This document shows positions 1 to 11,400 of a stretch of 64,000 nt of DNA, in pieces. Below the pieces are notes generated by a model. It was given only the letters and a program-made list of their open reading frames with translations. It did not search any database and was not told the DNA's origin. The first letter of the stretch is position 1. Each line of letters opens with the position of its first letter. Source of the stretch: Eurosta solidaginis (Eukaryota; Arthropoda; Insecta; Diptera; Tephritidae); the NCBI RefSeq assembly GCF_040869045.1, contig NC_090319.1:376479601-376543600 (forward strand). The letters run 5' to 3'. A program made the position numbers and the translations under genes.

Positions 1-1329
1 AGAATCCATGATGATGGATATTTCTTGCGTAAGTGGTGCGTTGAGACTTGTATATTTGATCTAAAAATCGAATAATAATTTTTTTTATTATTGTTAATCG
101 TAAAGATACCGGTTTATTAAAATTTTTTTAAAGATTTCTTTAATAATTAATAGCCACCTGCTTTAAAATAAACACTATTCTTTCTACTATTCTGTATAGG
201 TACTGGTTTATGGTACAAGAAACGTTAAGTGTCGCTTTGAGGTCCTTCTTCGAAAGGTATGACTAATATATTTTCCAAATACATCTTTTTAAAAACTTTT
301 AATGAACGAATGACAATTATATTTTCATTTCATTTCAATTTGATATAACTATTAACCAATTTGTGAAAATATCCACTGGTAATCTTTTTAAAGTAAATAT
401 AATAAAATTCCAATAAAGAATTAAAATTGAAACTCCTTATAGTCGTTTATATATATATATATATATGTTTGTTTTATTTGTCAAAACAATTGTTTCGACA
501 CTCGCGACGTGTCATCATCAGTTGCTAGTTATCAACTAGCTAGTTATCAACTATTTTGCTTAGAATTATTTCCTCCAATGTATTATGTAAAATATTGTGG
601 CGAATATTAGAAATTCCGATGATGTAGAACAGTGGTAACCAAAATTGAAACTGTAGCTGTGTTAGTAAGAGTAAAATCAATATGCTGGTAGTAGTTTAGT
701 AGTTGATAAAAAAGCGAGGAGGTATGACGTATGCACGCATGTTTGCCAACACTCAAAAATAATTTGCAAAATATCTGTTTGGGAACGCGCAATGAACCAT
801 GGCCTACTCCGATCTTGTTACTCTGCTTGTTCAGCAAATACTAAACGAAAGAGAATAATAATGTGTATGAAGTGAACGCGAATAATTATTTCACTAGCTG
901 ACGACCACTGATGTAGAACAACAGCCACACATGTCCACAGCAGCAAAGAGAGTAGATGATATTACGCACACATGTAAACTGCGACAGATAAGACACATAT
1001 GCATAGAAGGCATCAGAGAATATGACATGCAGAGGCATGAAAGATGTGAATAAGCAACTATTCGAGAAGGCTGTTAGCAAAAAGACTAGGCCCTGGGAGA
1101 AATAATCGAACGAGGCAATTGAGAGAATAGTCAGTCAGTTTGATTTTACCAAGCTTTAAGTGAAGTACGCGAATTCATTACATTGTGAAGATCTAATGCC
1201 ATAGTAGTGCTGTTAATAAAGAGCATTTCATAAACAGAACATTTGTGTGTAATTATTCGACAGTTCAGTGATTCGACCGATAGCAGAAGGCGCAGAATAT
1301 TCGGGAATTCTTAGGATTGGCAACAATAT
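1..1329. other. Non-coding flank, no gene seen
   Basis: AT-rich sequence with only short chance ORFs on both strands (longest about 76 codons, no recognisable domain). A (TA)n microsatellite lies at about 449-468 and a short duplicated stretch (ctagttatcaacta) at about 524-553. I see no conserved gene or complete transposon here. Confidence 0.6.
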
Positions 1330-1650
1330 AATAAAATGCCGATGACCAGAGTCATGGGCTCAATTCCCGGGCAAAGTAACATCAAAAATTTAGAAAATTT
1401 TTCAATTAGAAAAAAGTTTTATTGGGATCGCCGCTAGAAAAGATTTGGCAAACACCCCGAGTGTACTTCTGTCATGAAAAGCTTCTCAGTGAAAGCTCAT
1501 CTGCCTGGCAGATGCCGTTTGTAGTCGGCATAAAACATGTAGGTGGACACCTATTTGTAGGAAAAATTAAAAGGATCACGGCGCGAATTGAAAGAGAAAA
1601 CCGGCCTAAAATCTCTTCGGGGGTTATCGCGCCTTACATTTTTTTTGTAT
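1330..1650 (+). mobile_element. tRNA-like SINE copy
   Basis: The left end holds gggctcaattccc (about 1353-1365), close to the RNA polymerase III B-box of tRNA-derived SINEs. It is followed by a body (about 1420-1640) that I remember as a common dispersed insect repeat containing tgccgtttgtagtcggcat and ending ggttatcgcgcctta plus a T-run. The 76-codon ORF over it is not a gene. No target duplication was identified, so the ends are approximate. Family assignment rests on memory and the B-box; a repeat-library search would settle it. Confidence 0.55.
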
Positions 1651-2567
1651 GAATCATGCCAATTATGAGTAGGTTAAATTTTTAACGCTTTATATAGAAT
1701 CCTTGTCCAAGACATTAACTTTTGAAGTGCCTTTTTGCTACACTGTGTTTGTGGAACCTAGGGCGAAAGTTAAGATGTTGTTATCAACGCACCACTACGA
1801 TAATTCTAGCAAAGCATCGATTTACAAGCTTTTAAAACAACGCAGGTTTCACACGCCTGCTTCGCGATACATCAAAAATATATCCAATTGAATTTGCAGT
1901 CAATTATTGGACCGAGATATTTGGTATGCGGTGATACGATTCATTCTGAAAGCATGTGATTTGTAGTTTCTCATAAGGAGAGAGTTGGAACTGAAATAAC
2001 AGCGCTTAGTCGAAGACAAAACCATGAATCACTTACATAAGTATGTAGAACCGGCTCTCGAGTCATTTTTTTTTGCCTACATAGAAAAGTGTTATAACTC
2101 ATCGAAACACTTAAGCCCTTGTTCCGTCATGTTAACAACATTCTCAATACCGATACTAAAAATGACCAGCAAAATAGGCCAGAACAACCTTAATAAATAC
2201 TATTAAAATTTCCGGTAGCATCATTTCCCGGTAATATTAAAACCAGTTTAGCTTAAATAGGGGTATTACTAAATTTATAAAAAAAACTATATTTCATAAG
2301 AATGCAAACAACGATTTGGAAATCTATTAATATGGATCTAAGCCTTGGAATCATTTCAAGCTGTTGCATTGTATAATTAACAATAATCCGCCCACTGTGA
2401 AAGTATTAAAAACCATATTTGCCAATAATATGCTATAATGAATTTAAGTTCCGTTTCGCTTCCACTATTTTTTGCGCATTTTTATATTGCGTACTCTTTT
2501 CACAATTATCTCTCCACTATAATAATTAATTAAAAAATTTAACTTAGTTATTTGCTTACTCTTTATC
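1651..2567. other. 3' flank of the ZAD zinc-finger gene
   Basis: No convincing coding region. This stretch lies just past the stop codon of the minus-strand ZAD gene and should contain its 3' UTR and polyadenylation site. The AT-rich part between about 2210 and 2560 is the most likely UTR. I could not pick one definite polyadenylation signal. Confidence 0.5.
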
Positions 2568-5489
2568 TCATGTTATGTCATTGGTTTTTGTGTCCATTAA
2601 ATCCGCATTGTTTTGTTCTACAGCATCTATGTCGATATTGCTTTGAACGGTAGGAGTAATAGCAATAGGAGCAGCAGTCGCAGCAGCTGCAACATCATCT
2701 TGCAGTTCACGCTCAATATTTGCATTATTATTATTTTCTGCGATTTCGTTTATATTACTATCATCAAGCAAGTATGGATTATTCATCATTGTGCTTTGAC
2801 TGGGTCGTAGACCAACGGTGCTGGGATTAGCGCTGTCAATATTATTACCACTATTTGAGTTTTTATCCGCATCGCGACTATTGAATGGCAACAATATACT
2901 AATATCACCAACACTGCTAATGCTAGCTATTTGGAGGTCTGTGTGGTGTTGTTGTAGCTGCTGCTGTTGTTGTTGTAGCAGTAGCGCCTCTACCACACTC
3001 TCATTCATAAGATTTTCCGTTTCTTCGACATTTTGCGTCATCTCTTGTTGAGTATGTTCTACAAACTGACTTGTGATGCTGTTATCGATTGTTAGCTGTT
3101 GCTGCTGTTGAGTAGCTTGAGCTTCGACAACTTCATGATTTAACAGATTTTGTGCCTCTTCAACCATATCCTCAGACATGGCCTCAATAGCACCACCTAC
3201 AACATTGAGAATTGATATGCCAATAGCAACATTTTCATTTGATTGTGTTATGTGTGATGTATCAGTTGTTATCGTTGGCGTTACAGCGGTTGTTGTTGCA
3301 GTCATTGGGATCACACCATCGCCGTGTTCAGTAAATGGTTGTGCCTCAAGTAAAGCATCTTTATCAACATTCATCTGCATGCACATTGTCTGTGTTGCTG
3401 GTGTAGTATCCATTGATATATCTGTAATATTTTTTAATGTTACGGCACCATCTGCCAGTAAGTCAGTGGGTTCGTTCATTGTTACGCCTATATTTACAGC
3501 GTCCCTGCCAATTTCCATCGCCTCTTCCGCCAACAATGCTGTTGTCAAGTTATCAGGCGATAAAGTTGTGCTCATTTGTTGTGGCTGCAGTTGCAGGTTT
3601 GACAAATCGTCAAATGAAGCTGAACAACCTGCTAAAACACTGGATATTTTCAATGTTGGCACCATCATAGGAGTATCAGGATGATCGGTAACAGGACGAT
3701 CGATATACTGTGATTGCACCATATTATCATCTGTGTCCATTATTTCTGGTAATTGATCAGTCATAACATTATCTGCCTGGCTGTAAATACTGCTTATGAT
3801 AAATGGTAGTGGAGGTGGCTGTGTTGGGAGTGGAGCTGAATCTGGTTCGCTTATTTTTAAAATGTCCGCTATTAAAACTGTACTGGTTGTAGGTTGTTCA
3901 TTCTTCAAAGCGCTAGCATTATTTTCTTGTATGCTGAGCTGCAATAAAGTAGTATTTTCTGCAGTATTTGAATCAATATTATCAGCAGTATTTTCTACGT
4001 TATTATTTGCCATTTCTTCTCCAATATTTTTACCAGTATTTACTACAATATTTTCAGCAATATTTTCTTTAATTGTACCACTTACGTTAACGTTATTTGC
4101 AGTTAGTTGATATTGCGCTTGTAGAGATTCAACTGCAACAGATGTGCGTTCTTCTTCTGGTAGTGCTGCAACTGCATTAGTTGTGCTTGGATTTTCACAG
4201 TTTGTAAAATCCGTTCGACATTCCAATTCTTTGTCTTCAATCGACATATTCTTCTTTTCCTGCATATCATAATCGACGTTGGTATTTTCCGACGCATTGG
4301 TTTCTTCTGTTAATAAAAGCGGCGGCATTTCAAGTTCACGATATTCACGTTTCTCATCTTCTGCTATTTTAACACCATCCCAATATTCGTCATCGTCATC
4401 TTCATCGTCTTCGTAATCATCAACATCCGTTTCTTCATTATCGATACTACTCATATCCTCGTAATTTTCAGAATATTGAGATTCTTCGCCATTCGCACGT
4501 TTCATGCCATTGGGTATAGCATTTGCCACTATGTGTGTATTTGTTATTTCAACATCCGAAACATCAAGATCTTTTTCTTGTTTGATTTGTATATTTGCAA
4601 AATCGATGTTCTTTAAATATTCCTGTTCGGCGATCTCATTTGGAGACAAATCTTCATCTGTATTCAAAGTTTGTTCTGATACGGATGGATTTATTGCTGC
4701 TTCGTAGGCATTAAATACAGCCTCATAGCCACGATCGACTGGTTCTGGTTTTATTTGAATTTGGCTTAAGTTAAATTGGGTTTCACAAACCCTTATTCTA
4801 TCTGCATTTGTTTTGTTGACACCTGCAGTTGATTTAAATGCTTTTGCAGCTCGTTTTTGTGTTGTAGGTGATGTTTTATGTTCCAAAGCCTTATGCGTAA
4901 CAACTTTAGTTGTACTTTTTGTAATCTTTTTCTGTGCGTTTACACCAATACTACTAACGGTTGCATTCAGCTCCTGTTGTGGTGTCGCCTGCGGCGGAAT
5001 TATATTTGCGGTTTCTTCCTCAGCTACTTCTTTTTCATAATCCATCTGTACACCAGAGCTAATGTTAGTTATTTGGAATAAACGATCGAGTTCGGCTTTA
5101 TTCGGTTTGATATCTTCCAACTCTATCTCGTCGTTAGTCAAGTCTGGTGTGGCAGCAGCATCCCTTGTTTCCATATCATCTTGTTCTTCATCAGCATCAG
5201 TTTCCGTAATATTTGTATCAAATTCAACACCACTTGATACAGCAGAAATTTGAAATTGTGGTAGTATTGGTTGAAACTGTGGTATTGGTATAGTTGTCAT
5301 TACAGTTGGTTCCAGTTGCAACGACGGTTCACTGCTTCCTCCTCTGTGACTTTCAGTAGCATCATCATTTTCATCGAGTTTCTCTTGCTTGATCGCCACC
5401 ACGATATTTGAATTTGGCAGTGTGTCTTCAGCTACCTCCATTTCTTCGTCTTGAACGGCAGTACTCTCATGTTGCTGTTCATCTCCATC
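2568..5489 (-). CDS. ZAD gene exon 5 (large acidic, Gln-rich C-terminal region)
   Basis: A single exon of 973 codons plus stop after acceptor TATTTTCAG. It starts DGDEQQHES. The sequence has no folded domain I recognise: Asp/Glu-rich blocks (a 20-residue nearly all-acidic patch around 4380-4440), Gln runs, and Asn/Thr-rich parts. A motif like QI(S/T)xxSSGVxxD occurs near its N-terminus at least twice. A longer duplication near 2970-3160 repeats (E)xxNLxNxxVVEA followed by a Gln run. Several IKQE(K) and IKPEP sites suggest sumoylation. Plus-strand ORFs here are antisense shadows. Confidence 0.85.
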   Translation of the reverse strand, partial: DGDEQQHESTAVQDEEMEVAEDTLPNSNIVVAIKQEKLDENDDATESHRGGSSEPSLQLEPTVMTTIPIPQFQPILPQFQISAVSSGVEFDTNITETDADEEQDDMETRDAAATPDLTNDEIELEDIKPNKAELDRLFQITNISSGVQMDYEKEVAEEETANIIPPQATPQQELNATVSSIGVNAQKKITKSTTKVVTHKALEHKTSPTTQKRAAKAFKSTAGVNKTNADRIRVCETQFNLSQIQIKPEPVDRGYEAVFNAYEAAINPSVSEQTLNTDEDLSPNEIAEQEYLKNIDFANIQIKQEKDLDVSDVEITNTHIVANAIPNGMKRANGEESQYSENYEDMSSIDNEETDVDDYEDDEDDDDEYWDGVKIAEDEKREYRELEMPPLLLTEETNASENTNVDYDMQEKKNMSIEDKELECRTDFTNCENPSTTNAVAALPEEERTSVAVESLQAQYQLTANNVNVSGTIKENIAENIVVNTGKNIGEEMANNNVENTADNIDSNTAENTTLLQLSIQENNASALKNEQPTTSTVLIADILKISEPDSAPLPTQPPPLPFIISSIYSQADNVMTDQLPEIMDTDDNMVQSQYIDRPVTDHPDTPMMVPTLKISSVLAGCSASFDDLSNLQLQPQQMSTTLSPDNLTTALLAEEAMEIGRDAVNIGVTMNEPTDLLADGAVTLKNITDISMDTTPATQTMCMQMNVDKDALLEAQPFTEHGDGVIPMTATTTAVTPTITTDTSHITQSNENVAIGISILNVVGGAIEAMSEDMVEEAQNLLNHEVVEAQATQQQQQLTIDNSITSQFVEHTQQEMTQNVEETENLMNESVVEALLLQQQQQQLQQHHTDLQIASISSVGDISILLPFNSRDADKNSNSGNNIDSANPSTVGLRPSQSTMMNNPYLLDDSNINEIAENNNNANIERELQDDVAAAATAAPIAITPTVQSNIDIDAVEQNNADLMDTKTNDIT

Positions 5490-8400
5490 CTGAAAATATA
5501 TGAAAAACAAGTATGGAAGAATAAGTTCGGTATGCTAAAGGTGTAGATAGAGAAGTCCTTATAGGTATAGTAGAGCTAGAAGCAAAGGTAAAGATAAACT
5601 TAGAAGTATAAGTAAGAGTAAATACAAACGTACAGCAATAGCTACAAGTAGTACAAATATGTAGTATGAGTACAAATCCTTTACAGACAGCCGCTTTGCT
5701 GCTCTCCCTATCCCGACTGATGCTCGCCAAGGGGATCGTGCTTTCCGCAAGGTCATTGAATCCGCCTCGGCTCGTTTTATTCCCGAAATTTGGCCTCATT
5801 TTCCGGCGGAGGCCGCAAATTTAGCGAGAGAACGTGACTTTATAAGACAGCTCGCTCCCTCCGACCCCCAAATAAGGGTTATAAACCAACGCATTAGACT
5901 GTTTGTGGATGAACACAGGCGGGCGAAATGGGAGGAGCATCTAAGTGGTTGTAACCTCTCTGCCGGTGTGGGTAAGCTTTGGTCCAGCGTAAAGTCCCTG
6001 TCGAATCCGTCTAAGCACAATGACAAAATTTCCATCGCCTTTGGCGAAAAAGTGCTGTCGGATGCGAAAAAAAGCGCGAGCGCTTTTTGCCGACAATATA
6101 TAATGCATTCCACGGTTAACAAAGTTAGATGGCGGGTCAACAGACGCGCACATAAACATAAATTCAGCGCGTCCCTTATTACCATCACCGCCAAAGAGGT
6201 TGAGGAAGCCATCGGTCATGCTAAACCATCTAAAGCAGTGGGCCCAGACGGCATAGCCATGCCGATGCTTAAAATCCTAGATAAAGAAGGTTTCAAATAT
6301 TTAGCAAATGTCTTCAAGCTGTCTCTACCTTTGTCATTCCCGAAAAATGGAAAATGGCCAAGGTGGCCCCGCTACTAAAGCCTGGGAAACCAGCTAACAT
6401 AGGAGAGTCATATCGCCCGATATCTCTCCTATCGCCAGTAGCCAAGACACTTGAAGCCATTTTGCTCCCCTATTTCAAAGCAAATTTTCAACTAGCCTGT
6501 CATCAGCATGGCTTTAGAAAACTTCATAGCACAACCACCGCGCTAAAGGCCATTAGCACCCAGATAAATTGCGGTTTAAATCAAAACCCCACCATAGAAA
6601 TTGTGATAATTGTGATGTTGTCCAAGCCATACTTTCTGTGAAGTCTAACGCAATGGGGCTTGATGGTATATGTTCAAAGTTTTTAAAAGTCATTCTTCCC
6701 AAAATCCTTGCCCACATTACTTACTTGGTCAACTCAATTTTGACGACCGGTGTCTTCCCAATATACTGGAAAGCTGCAAAAGTTATTCCAATCCGTAAAC
6801 AAAATAATGAGTATCGACCAATAGCCATACTCCCTTTCCTCTCTAAGGTCGTTGAACGTATTCTACATGGGCAAATCGTATCATATGTACATGAATACAA
6901 GCTCCTGTCAGACAGTCAGTCCGGTTTCAGGTCAAAGCGGAGCTGTACAACGGCACTATTATCTGTGACAGAAGAAATTCGTGAGCGAGTGGATGAAAGT
7001 TACATTGCCTCTTAACACTTCTTGACCACTCCAAAGCTTTCGATTCTGTAGACCACACTCTGCTCTGTAGGAAGCTGGAAAACCTATTTAACTTCTCTGG
7101 TCATGCAGTTGCCCTTATAAGATCATATCTTGGCGATAGGACTCAAGCAGTATGTATAGATGGTGAAAAGCCTGACTTCCTTTATGTCTTAAGGGGCGTC
7201 CCTCAAGGCTCTATCCGGGGTCCTCTGTTATTTGTTCTGTACATCAATGACTTACCCGATGTCCTTAAGTATTGTAATGTTCATATCTACGCTGATGATG
7301 TGCAGTTGTTTACGTGTTGTCCTTGTGATCAAACTAGCTTGTGCATAAGTAACTTAAACCACGATTTGAATCAAATATTTTCATGGGCTACTATGAATGG
7401 CTTATGTATAAACCCAAATAAGTCAAAATGTATTGTTATTCATAGAAGGTCTTTTCCCACTAATGATTTAGAGAATGAAGTGTTCGACAATTCCGTTATA
7501 GAATACGTAGATACGGCGAAAAACTTAGGTGTAAATTTTAACAAAACATTGACATGGAAAGACCATATTTTTAGAACGGTTGGGAAAGTGTATGGAATGC
7601 TTCGTACACTATGGTTAACACAGTATTTCACGCCTTTGCACGTAAGACTACTTCTGGCTAAAGCGTACTTAATACCTACGCTACTCCATGGCTGTGTGAT
7701 TTACTCAAACTGTGACTATCTGTGCAAGAACAAACTAAATGTTGTTTACAACAACATTGCTAGATATGTTTATGGGTTGAAAAGATTTGACCACGTATCT
7801 CAACATGCTGAAAGGTTGCTAAACATTTCTTTCGAAAATCTTTTAAAAGTCAAAACACTGTCCTTCTTCCATAAATTGATACACACGAAGGAACCTGACT
7901 ATCTATATCGTAAGCTTATTTTTCTGCAATCATCAAGATCGGTGCTTCTTCTTAAGCACATCAGATACCGCTCGCTAACCTCGGAGCGCCAATTCTTTGT
8001 TACTGCAATACGTCTTTGGAACTCGCTACCTACAAGTCTTCGACTCTTAAGTAATGCTCTGCACTTCAGAAAAGAGCTAACATCATTTTTTAACGACTCT
8101 TAAACTGGATCTCAAATTGTTGATGTTAAAATGTTCATTTTTAAGTCCTTTTCCTTTCTCTGTGTCTTCTTTCTTTATTTGTTAAATACTATTCAATCTA
8201 TAACCAGCCAAAGGTTATCATCACTACTGCTGTCTTTTAATATTTATTAACTACTTTTCTTTAGTTTTAAGATTTACATTTACATACATAAATATTTCAC
8301 TATTGTCCGTTATATTTAATTTAATTTGATTAATCTAATTAATTATTATTATAAATGTTCAATTTTTATAGCTCATGCTATTCATGACTAGCACTGTTAA

Positions 8401-11400
8401 ATAATTTGTCAAAATTGTTGTGCTAGGAACAAATTTTCAAACAAATACATACATACATACAGTACTCGTTGCGCTAGACCTATCAAAAGCTTTTGATACG
8501 GTCAACCATGGCACGTTACTGCAAGACCTGCAAGGGTCTACCCCCCTTTCCCCATTCTTAAAAGGTGGACCGCAAATTATCTGGGTGGTCGGCAGGCATC
8601 GGTGCAATTTAGAAAGGAAACATCAAAACCAAGACGAATTAAACAAGGGATGCAAAAGGGTTGTGTCCTATCCCCACTTTTGTTTAACTTCTACATATCA
8701 AAGCCACCTTCGCCACTAGAAGGAGTTACTATCGCTTCCTACGCCGATGACTGCACAATAATGGCCACAGGCCCAGGCCCACAGATCAATGAGCTTTGTA
8801 ACAAAATAAACGGCTACCTCCTTGCTCTCTCCAATTTTTTCGCCTCGCGAAACCTGACATTATCATCGACTAAATCACCGGCGACCTTATTTACAACATG
8901 GACGTCCCAAATGTCGACCATTTTGAATACCCCAGCGGGTTACGGGGTCAGAATATTCCCGCGGTAGGTATGCCTGTCGTAAGAGGCGACTAAAATACCA
9001 GATTCAAGGGGCTGTGTAGCGCAACCCTTCAGGTTGCCAGCGCAATATATAGCTTCTCCAAACCCAATTGTCAACCTCACCTATCCGCGGCGAATCCTGT
9101 TTCACTAACAGACGAGGCTCTGGCGACCCCAAGCTCCTCATGGAAGTTGGGGGGTGGGGAGGGAGGGATGGCCTGAAGGTTTAACGTGGCCTCATAAATC
9201 GTTCCCGAGATGGTCGGGCTAGCACCTTAATGGTGCTGTGATACCGGAGCGTACCGGATCTGTATCCGGCAAAGGACCATTACATCGATAACACTCTCCA
9301 AAGCCTTCGGGGAGCAACCTTATCGCTACAACAACAACAACAACAACAACCATTTTGAACGTCCACGTCAATGGCACTACGCTACCGACTGTCTTACACC
9401 CACACCAAAATCTTGGATATGACGTTTGATCAGGATCTACATTTTGGTGAGCATGCAGCGGCAATTGTACCGAAAATCCAGATCCGCAATAAAATCCTCA
9501 AATCTCTTGATGGCAGTACTTGGTGTAAAGATAAAGAAACGCTTATTACCACTTACAAAAGCAATTGGCCAGCCGATATGGTCGCCCAGCCTAAAGACTA
9601 CTCACTGGAAGAAGCTACAGGACTGCCAAAATACTGCCCTCAGAACCGCCACGGGTTGTCTTCTTATGTCCCCAGAATACCATCTATGTACACAATGAGG
9701 CGAGAACACTCCCCATTAGGGAGAGAAATGAAATGTTAACCAAACAGTTCCTGTTGAATACCCAGAAACCTGGGCATCCCAACAGACATCTGATTGAAGA
9801 GCCAACACCGCCCAGGGGCTTAAGGAGTCATCTCCGTAAGCATTATGAAGAAATATGGCACCTGAGAACACAGCCGTATGAAGCCAAAAAACACAAGCAT
9901 GTCCTTAGTGAACTCCACAAACAGGCGTCGGACCTCTATGCTAGGAATTGCCCGGTGAATCCTATACTCAAAGAACAATACCCAAAACTTGCAGAAGAGA
10001 AACGCACACTCCCTAGAGAAACGCGAGTCATTCAGCTCAACTTCGATCTGGATACTGTAACAGGTAAAACTCTTACCTATCCAGAATCAACCCCGACATA
10101 CCAAACATATGTCCTGCTTGTAACGTGTCCCCACATGACACCAACCATTTATTTAATTGTAATGTGGAACCAACGCCTCTAACATCCCTCTCATTATGGT
10201 CCACCCCTGTTGAAACATCAAGTTTCCTTGGACTCCCGTTAGAGGATATTGATGACAATTTGTGATCGGGCGCACCTATTGGATGGGGTGAAGCACTGCT
10301 ACGACAACAACAACAACTTCGTTCTGTATACTGTAACAGGTTAAGTTCTTACCTATCCAGAATCAACCCCGACATACAAAATGTATGCCCCGCTTGCAGT
10401 GTGTCCCTACATGACACCAACCATCCCTTTAATTGTAATGTGGGCTCCCGTTAGAGGATATTGATGACAATTTGTGATCGGTCGCACATATTGGATGGGG
10501 TGAAGCACTGCTACGACAACAACAACTTCGTTCTTCGTTCTGGATACTGTAACAGGTTTAACTCTTAGCTATCCAGAATCCACCCCGACATACAAAATGT
10601 ATGCCCCGCTGGCAATGTGTCCCCACATGACACCAACCATCTCCTTAATTGTAATGTGGAACCAACGCCTCTAACAGCCCTTTCATTATGGTCCACCCCT
10701 GTTGAAACAGCAAGTTTCCTTGGACTCCCGTTAGAGAATATTGATGACAATTTGTGATCGGTCGCAACTATTAGGTGGGGCGAAGCACTGCTACAACAAC
10801 AACAACAACAGCTACAAGTAGAGGTAGTGGTAGCTGCAAAGGTAGGACCAGATGTAGATTTGGAGATAGGGGTGTATGTAGAAGGGTAGGGGGTGGTAAA
10901 GATCAAGTTAGAGGTATAAGCAGAGTTAGATATAAAAGTAAAAGGAAATGGAGATAGAGGTTGATGTAGGTAAAGACGTTAAAGATAATAGATTATTTAT
11001 GCTTGAAAAACTTTTCGAAAGTTTGTTAAAAATCCTCCTTGTATGAGGAATATAAAAGATAGGAAGATAAAGATTGTGAGACTGAGTAAACGTTTGGTAC
11101 AGAGTTGTCGTCTAGTGGGTAATTTCCCAAATGCAAGGAATTTCGAGTGTTTGCGGATAATTTTTTGGGGAACACTATATTGTTTAACATTGGCATGTCA
11201 TCGGCTGTGACGTCCTGCCACACATTACAATATAAATACGTAGAGAAATGCCACACCCTTGTTGTTGTTGTTGTAGCGATAAAGATACTTCCCGAAGGGT
11301 TTGGGAATGTTATCGATTTGATGGTCCTTTATCGAATATAGATCCGGTACGTTCCGGTAGCAAGCATCATTAAGGTACTAGCCCGACCATCTCGGGAACG

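Larger units (their letters stand above)
5652..10809 (+). mobile_element. Jockey-clade LINE, 5' truncated, with nested LINE and SINE and three 3' ends
   Basis: The composite insertion is bounded by a perfect 12-bp target duplication, agctacaagtag, at 5640-5651 and 10810-10821. It starts inside ORF2 downstream of the endonuclease. Pieces: RT first half 5690-6610; nested LINE 6611-8460; RT second half 8461-8927; SINE 8928-9348; ORF2 C-terminal part 9360-10260; then two further tandem copies of the 3' end to 10809. Its (CAA)n tail follows gcactgctac. The RT resembles BS/X-element-like Jockey elements of flies. It is dead: frameshifts and stops are many. It lies sense relative to the plus strand and antisense to the ZAD gene in whose intron it sits. 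Confidence 0.85.

Noticed and set aside
1340..1420. tRNA gene
   Set aside because: A B-box-like element is present but no cloverleaf can be formed; better explained as the head of a SINE.
2613..5253. Plus-strand ORFs of 60-168 codons (e.g. 3178-3684)
   Set aside because: They are antisense to the long minus-strand exon 5; Cys/Val/Ser-rich translations reflect its Gln/Asn/Asp codons.
5479..6219. Minus-strand ORFs opposite the Jockey fragment
   Set aside because: Shadows of the RT coding frame on the plus strand; no domains.
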